The translations under genes and the position numbers were made by a program. Shown in pieces: positions 8,458 through 17,038 of a stretch of DNA of 64,000 bases. Positions within the stretch are counted from its first letter, which is position 1; each line of letters starts with the position of its first letter. Origin of the DNA: Neisseriaceae bacterium (GTDB taxonomy: Bacteria; Pseudomonadota; Gammaproteobacteria; Burkholderiales; Chromobacteriaceae); assembly GCA_027489245.1 (NCBI GenBank), contig JAIYAC010000012.1:1-64000 (forward strand). Reading direction: 5' to 3'. Below the pieces are notes generated by a model. It had not been told where the DNA came from. It was given only the letters and a program-made list of their open reading frames with translations, and ran no database searches.

Positions 8458-9861
8458 TTACAGCGTGAGCCAACGCGGGCTGGTCAGCGCTGCCGGCTGC
8501 AGCACGGTATCCAGCTGCTCACGCGTCAGCAGGCCACGGCGCAGCACGATGTCGTACACGCTGCCACCGCTCTGGTGCGCTTCGGTCGCCACCTCGGTAG
8601 CGGCGGCGTAGCCAATGTAGGGGTTCAGCGCGGTCACCAGGCCCACCGAGCGGTGCACGGTGTCCAGCAGGTAGTCGCGGTTGGCGGTAATGCCCACCAC
8701 GCAGTTATCGCGCAGGGTGTCGCAGGCGGCGGCCAGGTGGCTCACGCTGCGGAACAGGCTGTAGGCAATCACCGGTTCGAAGGCATTGAGCTGCAGCTGG
8801 CCCGCTTCGGCCGCCATGGTCACGGTCATGTCGTTACCGATGACTTCATAAGCCACCTGGGTCACCACTTCCGGAATCACCGGGTTGACCTTGCCCGGCA
8901 TGATGGACGAACCGGCCTGACGCGCCGGCAGGTTGATCTCGCCCAGGCCGGCACGCGGGCCGGACGACAGCAGGCGCAAATCGTTGCAGCTCTTGGACAG
9001 CTTGACCGCCACGCGTTTCAGCACGCCGGACAGCTGTACGAAGGCGCCGCAGTCCTGCGTGGCCTCGATCAGGTTGGGCGCGGTTTCCAGCGCCAGGCCA
9101 GTCAGTGCCGACAGCTTCTGGCACACCAGCGGGGTGTAGTCCGGGTGGGCGGTAATGCCGGTGCCGATGGCGGTGGCACCCAGGTTGATTTCCAGCATCA
9201 GGACGCTGGCTTCGTACAGGCGCTGTTCGTCTTCACCCAGCATCACGGCGTAGGTACGGAACTCCTGCCCCAGCGTCATCGGTACCGCGTCCTGCAGCTG
9301 GGTACGGCCCATCTTCAGCACATCGGCAAATTCGTCGGCCTTGTCGTCAAAGGCATTACGCAGGCGAGCCATGGCGGCCAGCAGGCGCTGTACGCCCCAG
9401 AAGGTGGCCAGGCGCAGCGCAGTGGGGTACACGTCGTTAGTGCTCTGCCCCATGTTAACGTGTTCGTTGGGGTGCAGGTACTGGTACTCGCCCTTGCCGT
9501 GGCCCAGTAGCTCCAGCGCACGGTTAGCGATGACCTCGTTGGCGTTCATATTGGTGGAGGTGCCCGCCCCGCCCTGGATCACGTCTACCACAAACTGGTC
9601 GTGCAGCTTGCCGGCGCGGATTTCCTCGCAGGCCAGCACGATGGCTTCCTTGTGGTGGTCAGCCAGAATGCCCAGCTGGTGGTTCGCCAGCGCGGCAGCC
9701 TGCTTGATCACCGCCAGCGCGCGGATCAGGTCGCCGTAGCTGGCGATTGTCTGGCCGGTAATGGGGAAATTCTCGATGGCACGCAGGGTGTGCACGCCCC
9801 AGTAGGCGTGGGCCGGGACCTCGCGGTCCCCCAGTAGATCGTGTTCCAGGCGGGTGGTCAT
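8458..9861 (-). CDS. aspA: Aspartate ammonia-lyase
   Basis: A 467-residue homotetrameric lyase (E. coli AspA 478 aa) that interconverts L-aspartate with fumarate and ammonia. The fumarase/aspartase signature GSSIMPGKVNPV lies at residues 317-328, putting the catalytic serine at 318 as in E. coli; GGAGTSTNMNANEV (98-111) and NMGQSTNDVYPT (137-148) are the other conserved active-site blocks. The frame is open upstream, but the ATG at 9861 matches the family N-terminus (MTTRLEHDLLG). Neighbouring genes are a DAACS symporter downstream and a LysR regulator upstream, suggesting a small aspartate/fumarate-use locus. Confidence 0.94.
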   Translation of the reverse strand: MTTRLEHDLLGDREVPAHAYWGVHTLRAIENFPITGQTIASYGDLIRALAVIKQAAALANHQLGILADHHKEAIVLACEEIRAGKLHDQFVVDVIQGGAGTSTNMNANEVIANRALELLGHGKGEYQYLHPNEHVNMGQSTNDVYPTALRLATFWGVQRLLAAMARLRNAFDDKADEFADVLKMGRTQLQDAVPMTLGQEFRTYAVMLGEDEQRLYEASVLMLEINLGATAIGTGITAHPDYTPLVCQKLSALTGLALETAPNLIEATQDCGAFVQLSGVLKRVAVKLSKSCNDLRLLSSGPRAGLGEINLPARQAGSSIMPGKVNPVIPEVVTQVAYEVIGNDMTVTMAAEAGQLQLNAFEPVIAYSLFRSVSHLAAACDTLRDNCVVGITANRDYLLDTVHRSVGLVTALNPYIGYAAATEVATEAHQSGGSVYDIVLRRGLLTREQLDTVLQPAALTSPRWLTL

Positions 9862-9943
9862 AGGTGTTGTCTTTGTGCTTTTGTGTGGAGTGCCTGCACT
9901 GTAGCGGCAGCACCGTGGCGGCGGCCAATTCCGAATGGCGATA

Positions 9944-9968
9944 GGATCATGCAAGATTTGCATGATCC
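9944..9968. promoter_or_regulatory. Palindromic operator candidate upstream of aspA
   Basis: GGATCATGCAA (9944-9954), 3-base spacer, TTGCATGATCC (9958-9968): a perfect 11-bp dyad about 85 bases before the aspA start codon. There is no T run and no adjacent gene end, so a protein-binding site is more likely than a terminator. The LysR gene at 10326 is a possible owner, but this is only inferred from position. Confidence 0.5.
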
Positions 9969-10096
9969 GGCAATGAGCCGCTATTTATCGCCAAATGGAT
10001 AGTAAGTGTCCGCGATGCGGACGATGCTTACATGCCGGTTCCGCCCGGCAGACGGGAAAGGGGGCGGATTGCCGCCCCCTTTTCATTCCCCCGCAA

Positions 10097-10240
10097 CCCG
10101 GGGCTGCTCGAAACCCCGGCCAAAACAGCACGCCCCAGGCGCCGCCGAACTCGCCCCTCGCTAACGGCGCGGGGCTCAAACAAATCGGCGTCTTAAAACC
10201 TGGGGCGTACCATTTTGACCGGCTCGCGCCAACGGGATGG
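10097..10240 (+). repeat. Dispersed repeat, copy A (inverted relative to copy B at 15583)
   Basis: About 144 bases that recur, reverse-complemented and slightly diverged, at 15583-15726. Shared landmarks are GGGCTGCTCGAAACCCCGG, the GCCGCCGAACTCGCCCC block, CAAATCGGCGTCTTAAAACC and GCGCCAACGGGATG. No transposase is present; a nonautonomous or REP/MITE-like element is likely. Confidence 0.75.
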
Positions 10241-10325
10241 GGTGCTTCACTCACGCTCTACCACTTGATGACCAAGCATATAGGCCACCAATCCACTTGA
10301 TCCAACCGCATCACAAACCCTGCCC

Positions 10326-11234
10326 TCACACCGCCGGGTAGCGTGCGGCCAACCCTTGCCATAGCGCATCCAGCTGCGGCAGCTCGCGCCGCGCGTCGCG
10401 ATACACACGGATTTCCATCTGCAGCGACCACGCCTCGCCACCGGCGGCGGCCAGCTGCCCGGCCGCCAGCTCGCGCTGCACCGCGCTTTGCGGCAAGAAC
10501 GCCACGCCGTGGCCTTCCAGCACCATGGCTTTCAGGCCCTCGGCCATGTCGGTTTCAAAGCGCTGTGCGAGCAGGCAGGGCTGCGGCGCGCGCTGGATGA
10601 TCAACTCCACCATGCGGCGAAAGTAGGCATTGGGGCCGTAAGTCAGAAACGGCAATGGCGCGCCCTCGCTGCCCGGCAGCTGCCACAGCGGCTGGCCGTG
10701 CTCGGCACGGCTGAATGGCTGCAGCGTTTCGCTGCCCAGGCGCAGGCCGAGGTAGCGGCTATCCGGCAGCTCTACCGGGTGGCGCGGGTGGTGGTAGCAC
10801 AGCAGCAGGTCGGCGTTGCCTTCGGTCAGCGCAATCACCGCGTCGTGCACGTTGTGCGCCAGCAGGCGCCAGGCTACCTCGCCCAGCGTGGCTTGCTCGT
10901 CGGCCAGCCAGCGCGGCACAAAACCGAACGACAGCGTATGCGGCACCGCCAGCGTCAGCGTGGCGGCGTCGGCTTGCTGCAGGCCGCGTAGCAGGCTGCG
11001 CGTGCTGGACAGCTCGCCCACCAGCAGGCGCGCTTTTTCCTGCAGCAGCTCGCCGGCCGGCGTGAGCCGCGTGGGCCAGGTGGTGCGGTCGATCAGGTCG
11101 GCGCCCAGCCAGTTTTCCAGCGCCTTGATGCGGCGGGAAAACGCCGGCTGCGTGAGGTGGCGCAGCTCGGCCGAGCGGGTAAAGCTGCCGGTTTCGGCCA
11201 ATACCAGAAAGTCTTCCAGCCAGCGGGTTTCCAT
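10326..11234 (-). CDS. LysR-family transcriptional regulator
   Basis: A 302-residue regulator with an N-terminal winged helix (residues about 4-62; FTRSAELRHLTQPAFSRRIK is the recognition region) and a LysR substrate-binding domain from about 90. The opening METRWLEDFLVLAETGSF resembles the HypT/YjiE branch (hypochlorite-responsive), more than the classical LysR opening. The effector is unknown. It is transcribed towards aspA on the same strand but separated by 464 bases with a repeat element. A copy of the GTTGGCCGC word lies just upstream (11254) and another inside its 3' end (10345). Confidence 0.82.
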   Translation of the reverse strand: METRWLEDFLVLAETGSFTRSAELRHLTQPAFSRRIKALENWLGADLIDRTTWPTRLTPAGELLQEKARLLVGELSSTRSLLRGLQQADAATLTLAVPHTLSFGFVPRWLADEQATLGEVAWRLLAHNVHDAVIALTEGNADLLLCYHHPRHPVELPDSRYLGLRLGSETLQPFSRAEHGQPLWQLPGSEGAPLPFLTYGPNAYFRRMVELIIQRAPQPCLLAQRFETDMAEGLKAMVLEGHGVAFLPQSAVQRELAAGQLAAAGGEAWSLQMEIRVYRDARRELPQLDALWQGLAARYPAV

Positions 11235-11319
11235 GCGTGCTCCCGTATCGAAGGTTGGCCGCAGCCTACCTGACTACCGCCTCGGCCGCTAGCAGCGGGC
11301 TGCTGCCAGCGGCCGACGA

Positions 11320-11356
11320 GCACAAGGCCCGCCGGCATGGCCGGCGGGCCTTGTGC
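11320..11356. terminator. Strong hairpin after the glycan cluster
   Basis: A perfect 16-bp GC-rich stem (11320-11335 with 11341-11356) and 5-base loop, about 30 bases past the stop of the last gene of the minus-strand glycan cluster. There is no T run, so termination is inferred from position. Confidence 0.55.
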
Positions 11357-11386
11357 ATTGATGTGGCAAAGCTGTATCAGTACGCG

Positions 11387-13270
11387 CTAGCGCCGCGCCT
11401 GCACCAGCCAGTCGGCGGTGGCGTCGGCGGCCTGGAACTCGTGTACCACGCCCTGCATCAGCGCAAAGGCCTGCGCCGCGTCCAGCGCCTCGCACGCGCT
11501 AGCCAGCGCGGCCATATGCTGCGCCAGCTCGGCCGGTGGCAGGTGGTATTCCTGCGCGCGCATGATGCGCGGGTGGTCGGTGGGCAGCACGTTGTCGCCG
11601 ATCAGCAGCTCCTCGTACAGCTTTTCGCCCGGGCGCAGGCCAGTGCAGCGGATCTCCACGTCGCCCTGCGGGTTGCGTTCGTCGCGCACTTGCAGGCCGG
11701 ACAGATGAATCATGCGCCGCGCCAGGTCGATGATGCGCACCGGCTCGCCCATGTCCAGCACGAACACGTCGCCGCCCTGCCCCATCGCCCCGGCCTGGAT
11801 CACCAGTTGCGCGGCTTCGGGGATGGTCATGAAATAGCGGGTAATGTCGGCGTGTGTCAGCGTCACCGGGCCGCCGCTGGCGATCTGCTGCTTGAACAGC
11901 GGCACCACCGAGCCGGAGCTGCCCAGCACATTGCCAAAGCGCACCATCACAAAGCGGGTACGGCTGCCGGCAGCGTGGCGCGCTTGCAGCGCCAGCTCGG
12001 CCAGGCGCTTGGTGGCGCCCATCACATTAGTTGGCCGCACGGCTTTGTCAGTAGAAATCAGCACAAAAGTGGCCACGCCAGCGTCTTCGGCGGCACGGGC
12101 GCAGGTGTCGGTGCCAAAGGCATTGTTGACGATGCCGGCCACCGGGTTGTGCTCCACCATCGGCACGTGCTTGTAGGCGGCGGCGTGGTAGACGGTGTCT
12201 ACCTGCATGCCCTGCAGCACGGCCAGCAGGCGCGGGTAGTCGGTCACGCTGCCCAGGAACGGCACGCGCTGCACCGCCGGGGCCAACTTAGCCAGCTCCT
12301 GGTCGATGGCGTACAGCGCATACTCGCTGGCCTCGAACAGCACGATGCGCGCCGGCTTCTGCCGAACGATCTGGCGGCACAGCTCCGAGCCGATGGAGCC
12401 ACCGGCACCGGTCACCATCACCACCTTGCCGCTGATGTTGGCCGCCAGCAGCGCCGGCTGCGGCGGTACCGGGTCGCGGCCCAGCAGGTCGTCGATGCCT
12501 ACCTCGCGCAGCTCGGTCACGCGCACCTCGCCGGACACCAGGTCGGCCATGCCTGGCAGGCGCTTGATGGGCACGTGCAGCGCTTCCAGTTTTTCCAGAA
12601 TCTCGCGGTGGCGACCACGGCTGGCCGACGGGATGGCCAGCAGGATCAGCTCGGCCTCGGTGTCTTTCAACAGCTGCGGCAGCTCGTGCGGGCCGTGCAC
12701 CGCCAGGCCACGGAAAGTACGGCGCCACAGCTGCGGGTTATCGTCCACAAACGCCATCGGGCGGTACTCGCGTCCTTCCAGCAAGCCAGCCATCAGCTGC
12801 AGGCCGGCGCGGCCGGCGCCGTAGATCAGCACCGGGCGGCGCGGCGCGTCCAGCGCATCGATACGCCGTACCAGGCCGCGCAGCAGAAAACGGCTGCCGC
12901 CGATATAGGCCATGGCGAACACCCAGAAGATGATGATGGAGGTGCGCGGAAAGGCACTGATACCCGCCATCAGGATCACCGCCATCAACACCAGCACCGA
13001 CAGCGACACGCCGACAAACACGGTGTAGACGATGCGGTCATCCAGAAACTTAAGCACCGCACGGTACAAGCCCAGCTTGATGAAGATGGGCAGCACCCAC
13101 AGCGGCGGCACGGCGAATATCCACAGATACGGGTCCAGCTTCGGGTCCCAGTTACCGCCCAGGCGCAGCAGCACCGCGCTCCACATGGCCAGCGGCAGCA
13201 GCAGTGCGTCCAGCAGCATCAGCAGCGCCATCTTGTGATGGCGCGAGAAGGAAAGCAGTTTTTCCAGCAT
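11387..13270 (-). CDS. Nucleotide-sugar 4,6-dehydratase, WbpM/PglF/CapD type
   Basis: A 627-residue membrane-bound dehydratase, expected to convert UDP-GlcNAc to the 4-keto-6-deoxy sugar. About four N-terminal membrane segments (residues 12-125) are followed by a first Rossmann domain (YGAGRAG at 150-156) and the NAD-binding extended SDR domain (TGAGGSIG at 287-294). The downstream STDKAVRPTNVMGATKR segment carries the Met-for-Tyr variant of the catalytic triad typical of WbpM-like enzymes. The start at 13270 gives the expected first membrane helix; upstream codons lie in a repeat-bearing gap. It is the last gene of the glycan cluster and probably feeds the aminotransferase at 14155 and the sugar transferase at 13460. 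Confidence 0.88.
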   Translation of the reverse strand: MLEKLLSFSRHHKMALLMLLDALLLPLAMWSAVLLRLGGNWDPKLDPYLWIFAVPPLWVLPIFIKLGLYRAVLKFLDDRIVYTVFVGVSLSVLVLMAVILMAGISAFPRTSIIIFWVFAMAYIGGSRFLLRGLVRRIDALDAPRRPVLIYGAGRAGLQLMAGLLEGREYRPMAFVDDNPQLWRRTFRGLAVHGPHELPQLLKDTEAELILLAIPSASRGRHREILEKLEALHVPIKRLPGMADLVSGEVRVTELREVGIDDLLGRDPVPPQPALLAANISGKVVMVTGAGGSIGSELCRQIVRQKPARIVLFEASEYALYAIDQELAKLAPAVQRVPFLGSVTDYPRLLAVLQGMQVDTVYHAAAYKHVPMVEHNPVAGIVNNAFGTDTCARAAEDAGVATFVLISTDKAVRPTNVMGATKRLAELALQARHAAGSRTRFVMVRFGNVLGSSGSVVPLFKQQIASGGPVTLTHADITRYFMTIPEAAQLVIQAGAMGQGGDVFVLDMGEPVRIIDLARRMIHLSGLQVRDERNPQGDVEIRCTGLRPGEKLYEELLIGDNVLPTDHPRIMRAQEYHLPPAELAQHMAALASACEALDAAQAFALMQGVVHEFQAADATADWLVQARR

Positions 13271-13459
13271 GTCAGTCCTAAAGGTTGGCCGCAGCGGTTT
13301 GCTAAAAACCGCTTTTGCCACCGAAGCACACAGAAAACACAAGCGCCTGCGCCGTCGTTTCGGCCAAGCGTTTCATGCGCTTTGTGCTGCCCAAAGAAAT
13401 ATCAGCCTGGCACCGACGCGTCGTGTTGCCTGTTCTTTATTGCGTCGGAGGCCAGAAAA

Positions 13460-14155
13460 TTATCGGGTCACAATCTTCAGCAAGGTCGCCACGATAATCT
13501 GCACGTCGCCCGCCACGCTGTGGCTTTGCGCGTAACGCACGTAGTAGCCCAGTTTTTCCGGCAGCACCTGCTCGATGTACGCGCGCTCGGGGTCGGCGGC
13601 CTTACCCAGTATCTCGTTCTCGTCGATCATGCGGATCGACGCCCAGTCGGTAATGCCGGGGCGTACCGACAGCACGATGTCCTTCACGCTGTCCGGGTAG
13701 TGCGCCACGTACTTGGGTACCTCGGGGCGCGGGCCCACCAGGCTCATGTCGCCGTACAACACGTCCAAGAGCTGCGGCAGCTCGTCCAGCTTGGTCTTGC
13801 GCAGCAGGTGGCCGGCGCGCGTCACGCGCTGGTCGGCGCCCACCGTCAGCTGGCCGGCGGCCTCGGCGCCGATCTTCATGGTACGAAACTTGTGGATGCG
13901 GAACAGCTGGCCGCCGCGCCCTACCCGCACCTGGCGGAAGAACACCGGGCCGGGCGAATCCAGCCTCACCCACAGCGCGATGGCCAACAGCAGCGGCCAG
14001 ATCAGCCACAGCCCGGCCAGCACCGCCACCAAATCGAACAGGCGCTTGGCCAGCGCCGAGCCGGGCTGGCCGGCAGGGGTTGGCCGCAGCGTGTCTGGTG
14101 GCATTGCGCCCGTGCCGCTCGCGGCGCTTTGGCGGTCTTGTTGCGAATCGCGCAT
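13460..14155 (-). CDS. Undecaprenyl-phosphate sugar phosphotransferase (PglC/WcaJ C-terminal type)
   Basis: A 231-residue monotopic initiating transferase that would move a phosphosugar from UDP to undecaprenyl phosphate and so start repeat-unit assembly. Conserved blocks are a membrane hairpin (about 41-62), KFRTMK, the catalytic DELPQL segment, and VGPRP. It lacks the large N-terminal membrane domain of WbaP/WcaJ, as PglC does. Its ATG overlaps the stop of the aminotransferase (TGATG at 14155), indicating translational coupling. Together with the 4,6-dehydratase and aminotransferase, this suggests a bacillosamine- or amino-deoxysugar-type first residue. Confidence 0.88.
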   Translation of the reverse strand: MRDSQQDRQSAASGTGAMPPDTLRPTPAGQPGSALAKRLFDLVAVLAGLWLIWPLLLAIALWVRLDSPGPVFFRQVRVGRGGQLFRIHKFRTMKIGAEAAGQLTVGADQRVTRAGHLLRKTKLDELPQLLDVLYGDMSLVGPRPEVPKYVAHYPDSVKDIVLSVRPGITDWASIRMIDENEILGKAADPERAYIEQVLPEKLGYYVRYAQSHSVAGDVQIIVATLLKIVTR

Positions 14156-15318
14156 CACTGCCCCAGCAGCTGGCGCACGGCGGCGATCACGCGGGTCTGG
14201 TCGTCGTCGCTCATGCGGGTGTACAGCGGCAGCGTCACTTCGGCTTCAAACGCCGCATCCGCCACCGGGAACTGCGCGCGCGTCAGGCCGTAGGTATCGC
14301 GCCATACCGGCTGGCGGTGCAGCGGAATGAAATGCACCGAGCAGCCTATGCCCAGCTCGGCCATCTTCACGATGAAATCATCGCGGCTGATGCCGGCCTG
14401 CGGCTGCAGGCGCACCGGGTACAGGTGCCAGGCGTGGTTGCTGCCGGCGTCGGCCGGGTGGGCGGGCAAGGTCAGCGGCAGGTCGGCCAGCTCGGCGTCA
14501 TAGCGTGCGGCCATCGCCTCGCGTTTTTGCAGGAAGGCGTCGATCTTCTTCAGCTGGTGAATACCCATTGCCGCCGCGGTGTCCGGCATATTGTACTTGT
14601 AGCCTGGGGCCACCACTTCGTAGTACCAGGCCGGGGTTTTGGAGGTGTAGCGGTCGAAGGCGTCGCGGCTGATGCCGTGCAGGCGCATCACCTTGCAGCG
14701 GGCAATGATGTCGGCGTGGCGCGACACCACCATGCCGCCTTCGCCGGTGGTCATGGTCTTGTTCGCGTAGAAGCTGAACACGGTTACGTCAGAATCCAGC
14801 GCCCCCACCAGCGTGCCCTTGTAGTAGGTAGGCATGGCGTGGGCGGCGTCTTCCACCACCTTCAGGCCGTGCTCGCGTGCAATGGCGATGATGGTGTCCA
14901 TATCGCAGGCCAGGCCAGCAAAGTGCACCGGCATGATGGCGCGGGTCTTGTCGGTAATGGCCGCGCGGATGGCGTCCGGGCAGATGTTGAAGGTAGCCGG
15001 GTCCACATCCACGCACACCGGGTGTGCACCCAGGTAGCGCACCACCTCGGCGGTGGCGGTAAAGGTGTAGCTGGGCACGATCACCTCGTCGCCCTCTTTG
15101 ATACCGACTGCCTCCAGCGCCAGGTGCAGGCCGGCGGTAGCGGAGTTCACCGCGATGGCTTCCACGCCGCCGCCAATATAAGCGGCAAAATCTGCCTCGA
15201 ACTGGCGGGTTTTCGGGCCGGTGGTCACCCAGCCGGAACGCAGCGCGTCGACCACTTCATTAATCTCGTCCTCGCCGATATCCGGCAGGGCGAAGGGTAA
15301 AAACTTCTGTTCAGCCAT
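14155..15318 (-). CDS. DegT/DnrJ/EryC1/StrS aminotransferase (PglE/PseC-like)
   Basis: A 387-residue PLP-dependent sugar aminotransferase. PLP-site features include [15 protein letters not shown] near 58, VVEDAAHAM near 175 and the Schiff-base lysine in [14 protein letters not shown] near 200. Genes of this type next to WbpM/PglF-like dehydratases usually aminate the 4-keto-6-deoxy sugar at C4. The start at 15318 is chosen because GGAA lies about 7 bases upstream; an ATG six codons earlier has no ribosome-binding site. It overlaps the sugar transferase start by one base. Confidence 0.82.
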   Translation of the reverse strand: MAEQKFLPFALPDIGEDEINEVVDALRSGWVTTGPKTRQFEADFAAYIGGGVEAIAVNSATAGLHLALEAVGIKEGDEVIVPSYTFTATAEVVRYLGAHPVCVDVDPATFNICPDAIRAAITDKTRAIMPVHFAGLACDMDTIIAIAREHGLKVVEDAAHAMPTYYKGTLVGALDSDVTVFSFYANKTMTTGEGGMVVSRHADIIARCKVMRLHGISRDAFDRYTSKTPAWYYEVVAPGYKYNMPDTAAAMGIHQLKKIDAFLQKREAMAARYDAELADLPLTLPAHPADAGSNHAWHLYPVRLQPQAGISRDDFIVKMAELGIGCSVHFIPLHRQPVWRDTYGLTRAQFPVADAAFEAEVTLPLYTRMSDDDQTRVIAAVRQLLGQ

Positions 15319-15522
15319 GTTCTTTTCCGTATTCATGCGGCAGGTCAGCCCGACCCGCCATTATCCTGCACCGCCCCCCGCACCGGGTGACGGTATGTAA
15401 TCGATGTGGTGCGATGGCGCAATGGATAGCGCCTATCGTCCCTTGCATGCCTTAGCCAGCCAGTAGATTGGGCTGCACGCGCGAAGCCCAATGTTTACCG
15501 CTAAAATAGCGGCCCCTATGCA

Positions 15523-15573
15523 GCCGTAACGCGCTGAACGTTGGGCTTCATTTCATTCAACCCAACCTACCCA
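15523..15573 (+). repeat. 51-bp direct repeat, left copy
   Basis: Pairs with 15906-15956 with two visible mismatches. Internally it is an interrupted palindrome (GTTGGGCTTC ... CAACCCAAC), a common dispersed intergenic hairpin pattern. Confidence 0.85.
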
Positions 15574-15582
15574 TCACGCCAC

Positions 15583-15726
15583 CCATCCCGTTGGCGCGAG
15601 CCGGACAAAACGGTGTGCCCCAGGTTTTAAGACGCCGATTTGTCTGAGCCCCGCGCCGTTAGCAAGGGGCGAGTTCGGCGGCGCCTGGGGCATGCCTTTT
15701 TGTCCGGGGTTTCGAGCAGCCCCGGG
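15583..15726 (-). repeat. Dispersed repeat, copy B (inverted relative to copy A at 10097)
   Basis: The reverse complement of copy A over about 144 bases with scattered changes. It is bracketed by the 51-bp direct repeats at 15523 and 15906. The downstream flank has a short inverted repeat (GGTTCTTTCTTTTGG ... CAAAAGAAAGAACC). Confidence 0.75.
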
Positions 15727-15905
15727 TCGCCTTTTCTTTGGGTTCTTTCTTTTGGCGAAGCAAAAGAAAGAACCTCGCTGCCGCTCGATAGCGGCATGCA
15801 AAACAGCACCGCAAAGCGGTTCATCAAACCAAGCACCACAGGTTGGCCGCAAGCCTCGCTTCAAGCAATCACAACGTTGACGAAGCAAATATCAGCAACC
15901 ATAAA

Positions 15906-15956
15906 GCCGTAACGCGGTGAACGTTGAGCTTCATTTCATTCAACCCAACCTACCCA
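15906..15956 (+). repeat. 51-bp direct repeat, right copy
   Basis: Second copy of the repeat at 15523-15573. The two lie 332 bases apart and bracket dispersed-repeat copy B. Confidence 0.85.
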
Positions 15957-15963
15957 CCCATTC

Positions 15964-15990
15964 CCCGGATGCGCCTGCGGCTTATCCGGG
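15964..15990. repeat. CCCGGAT/ATCCGGG intergenic hairpin
   Basis: A 7-bp stem (15964-15970 with 15984-15990) and 13-base loop directly after the acyltransferase stop codon. Related CCGGATAAGCC-type text recurs in the direct repeats near 57.2 and 57.9 kb. Confidence 0.6.
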
Positions 15991-15997
15991 CTACCAG

Positions 15998-17038
15998 TCA
16001 CTTCAACTTGTCCGACAACACCTTGCCCAGCTTCTGCGTCGGCAGCTCCACCCAGCGGTGAATCGCCTGCGCCATACACCACGTCACCCCCAGCGCGATG
16101 GCCACCATCGCCCACCACGGGGTGCCGTATTGTGCCAGCGTAAACAGGATGGCGTAACCAACCGTGGCGTGACACACGTACCAGGCGTAGCTCACGCCCG
16201 CCACGCGAGCGAGCAGCGGCACCGCCACCAGCCGCGGCCAGAAGGCCCCGGCCACAAACAGCAGCACGCCGATGCCATAGCTGGCGTACAAGCCGGGGCT
16301 GGCCCAGCCGGTCAGCCACACGTACAGCGCCAGCATGCCGATAAAGTGCAGCACGGTTTCCACGCGGCCGGCCTGGCCGGTCTGGTAGAAGTACACCCAG
16401 CAGCCGGCAAACATCAGCGGGAAGTAACACACAATGGTCTGAAAGCCGTTTACCGGTGCAAAGCGGCACAGCCACACCAGCAGCGGCAGCAGCAGCCAGA
16501 TGGCCCATTTGATGCGGCGGCCGGTGAGCGCAAAAGCCACGCCCAGCATGGCGTAAAACCACAGCTCTACTTTCAGCGTCCACATCACAGGGTCGATATT
16601 GCGGCCGCCTATCCAGTCGATCAGCGCGATGCTGACATGGCCCAGCACGTCGCGCGCGGTCACGCTCCACACGCCACCGGGCAGCTGTGCGGCCAACCAT
16701 AGCGCCGCCACGGTCACCGCCAGCCCCGCCCAGTAGGTGGGGTAGATGCGAAAAAATCGCGACACGGCAAAGCGCAGCGTACCCATACGCGTGAGCGATA
16801 GCGGAATCAGCAGGCCGGAAATCAGCAAAAACAGCCCCACCCCCACCGCGCCCAGGTTGAACGGCAGCACGAACGATGCGCCGTCGTAGCCGGGCAGCGG
16901 TGGCACGCTCATCACCTCGGCAATGCGGTCGCGGCGCTGCCAGAAGGTTTGCGTGTAGTGGAACAGCACCACGGCCAGCATGGCCAGGCCGCGCAGGCCG
17001 TCGGCAAAATCAAAGCGGATGTGGGGCTGCTGGCTCAT
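15998..17038 (-). CDS. Acyltransferase family 3 (OafA/YrhL-like) membrane protein
   Basis: A 346-residue multi-pass acyltransferase of the type that O-acetylates surface polysaccharide residues. The N-terminal signature FADGLRGLAMLAVVLFHY holds an R/G-rich motif and the conserved histidine, and the RFFRIYPTYW block follows. About ten hydrophobic segments are visible. Start: the ATG at 17038 overlaps the stop of the VOC gene (ATGA, 17035-17038), indicating coupling. Its position in the glycan cluster suggests it decorates the repeat unit; the acyl group is unknown. Confidence 0.85.
   Translation of the reverse strand: MSQQPHIRFDFADGLRGLAMLAVVLFHYTQTFWQRRDRIAEVMSVPPLPGYDGASFVLPFNLGAVGVGLFLLISGLLIPLSLTRMGTLRFAVSRFFRIYPTYWAGLAVTVAALWLAAQLPGGVWSVTARDVLGHVSIALIDWIGGRNIDPVMWTLKVELWFYAMLGVAFALTGRRIKWAIWLLLPLLVWLCRFAPVNGFQTIVCYFPLMFAGCWVYFYQTGQAGRVETVLHFIGMLALYVWLTGWASPGLYASYGIGVLLFVAGAFWPRLVAVPLLARVAGVSYAWYVCHATVGYAILFTLAQYGTPWWAMVAIALGVTWCMAQAIHRWVELPTQKLGKVLSDKLK

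Larger units (their letters stand above)
9862..10325. other. 464-base aspA upstream region with operator-like palindrome and dispersed repeat
   Basis: No gene recognised. It contains the 11-bp inverted repeat at 9944-9968, about 85 bases upstream of aspA, then copy A of a ~144-bp dispersed repeat (10097-10240). Open frames through the repeat on both strands also occur in the second copy near 15.6 kb, and they are best read as by-products of the repeat. Confidence 0.65.
15319..15997. other. 679-base noncoding stretch made of dispersed repeats
   Basis: Contains two 51-bp direct repeats (15523-15573 and 15906-15956), copy B of the ~144-bp repeat (15583-15726), one GTTGGCCGC word (15842), and a CCCGGAT...ATCCGGG hairpin (15964-15990) of the kind common in proteobacterial intergenic DNA. 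I see no convincing gene. It splits the glycan cluster between the aminotransferase and the acyltransferase. Confidence 0.75.

Noticed and set aside
9985-10300. Overlapping short open frames in the first dispersed repeat
   Set aside because: Similar frames occur in the inverted copy at 15574-15888, so they follow from the repeat. No ribosome-binding site or domain.
11237-14293. A continuous 1018-codon open frame on the + strand
   Set aside because: It lies antisense to the LysR/dehydratase/sugar-transferase genes. Its product is His/Gln/Arg-rich with no domain, the normal by-product of high third-position GC on the opposite strand. The minus-strand genes have clear families.
15405-15452. tRNA-like fragment GATGGCGCAATGGATAGCGC
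   Set aside because: Only a D-arm-like piece is present; no anticodon arm, T arm or acceptor stem can be folded around it.
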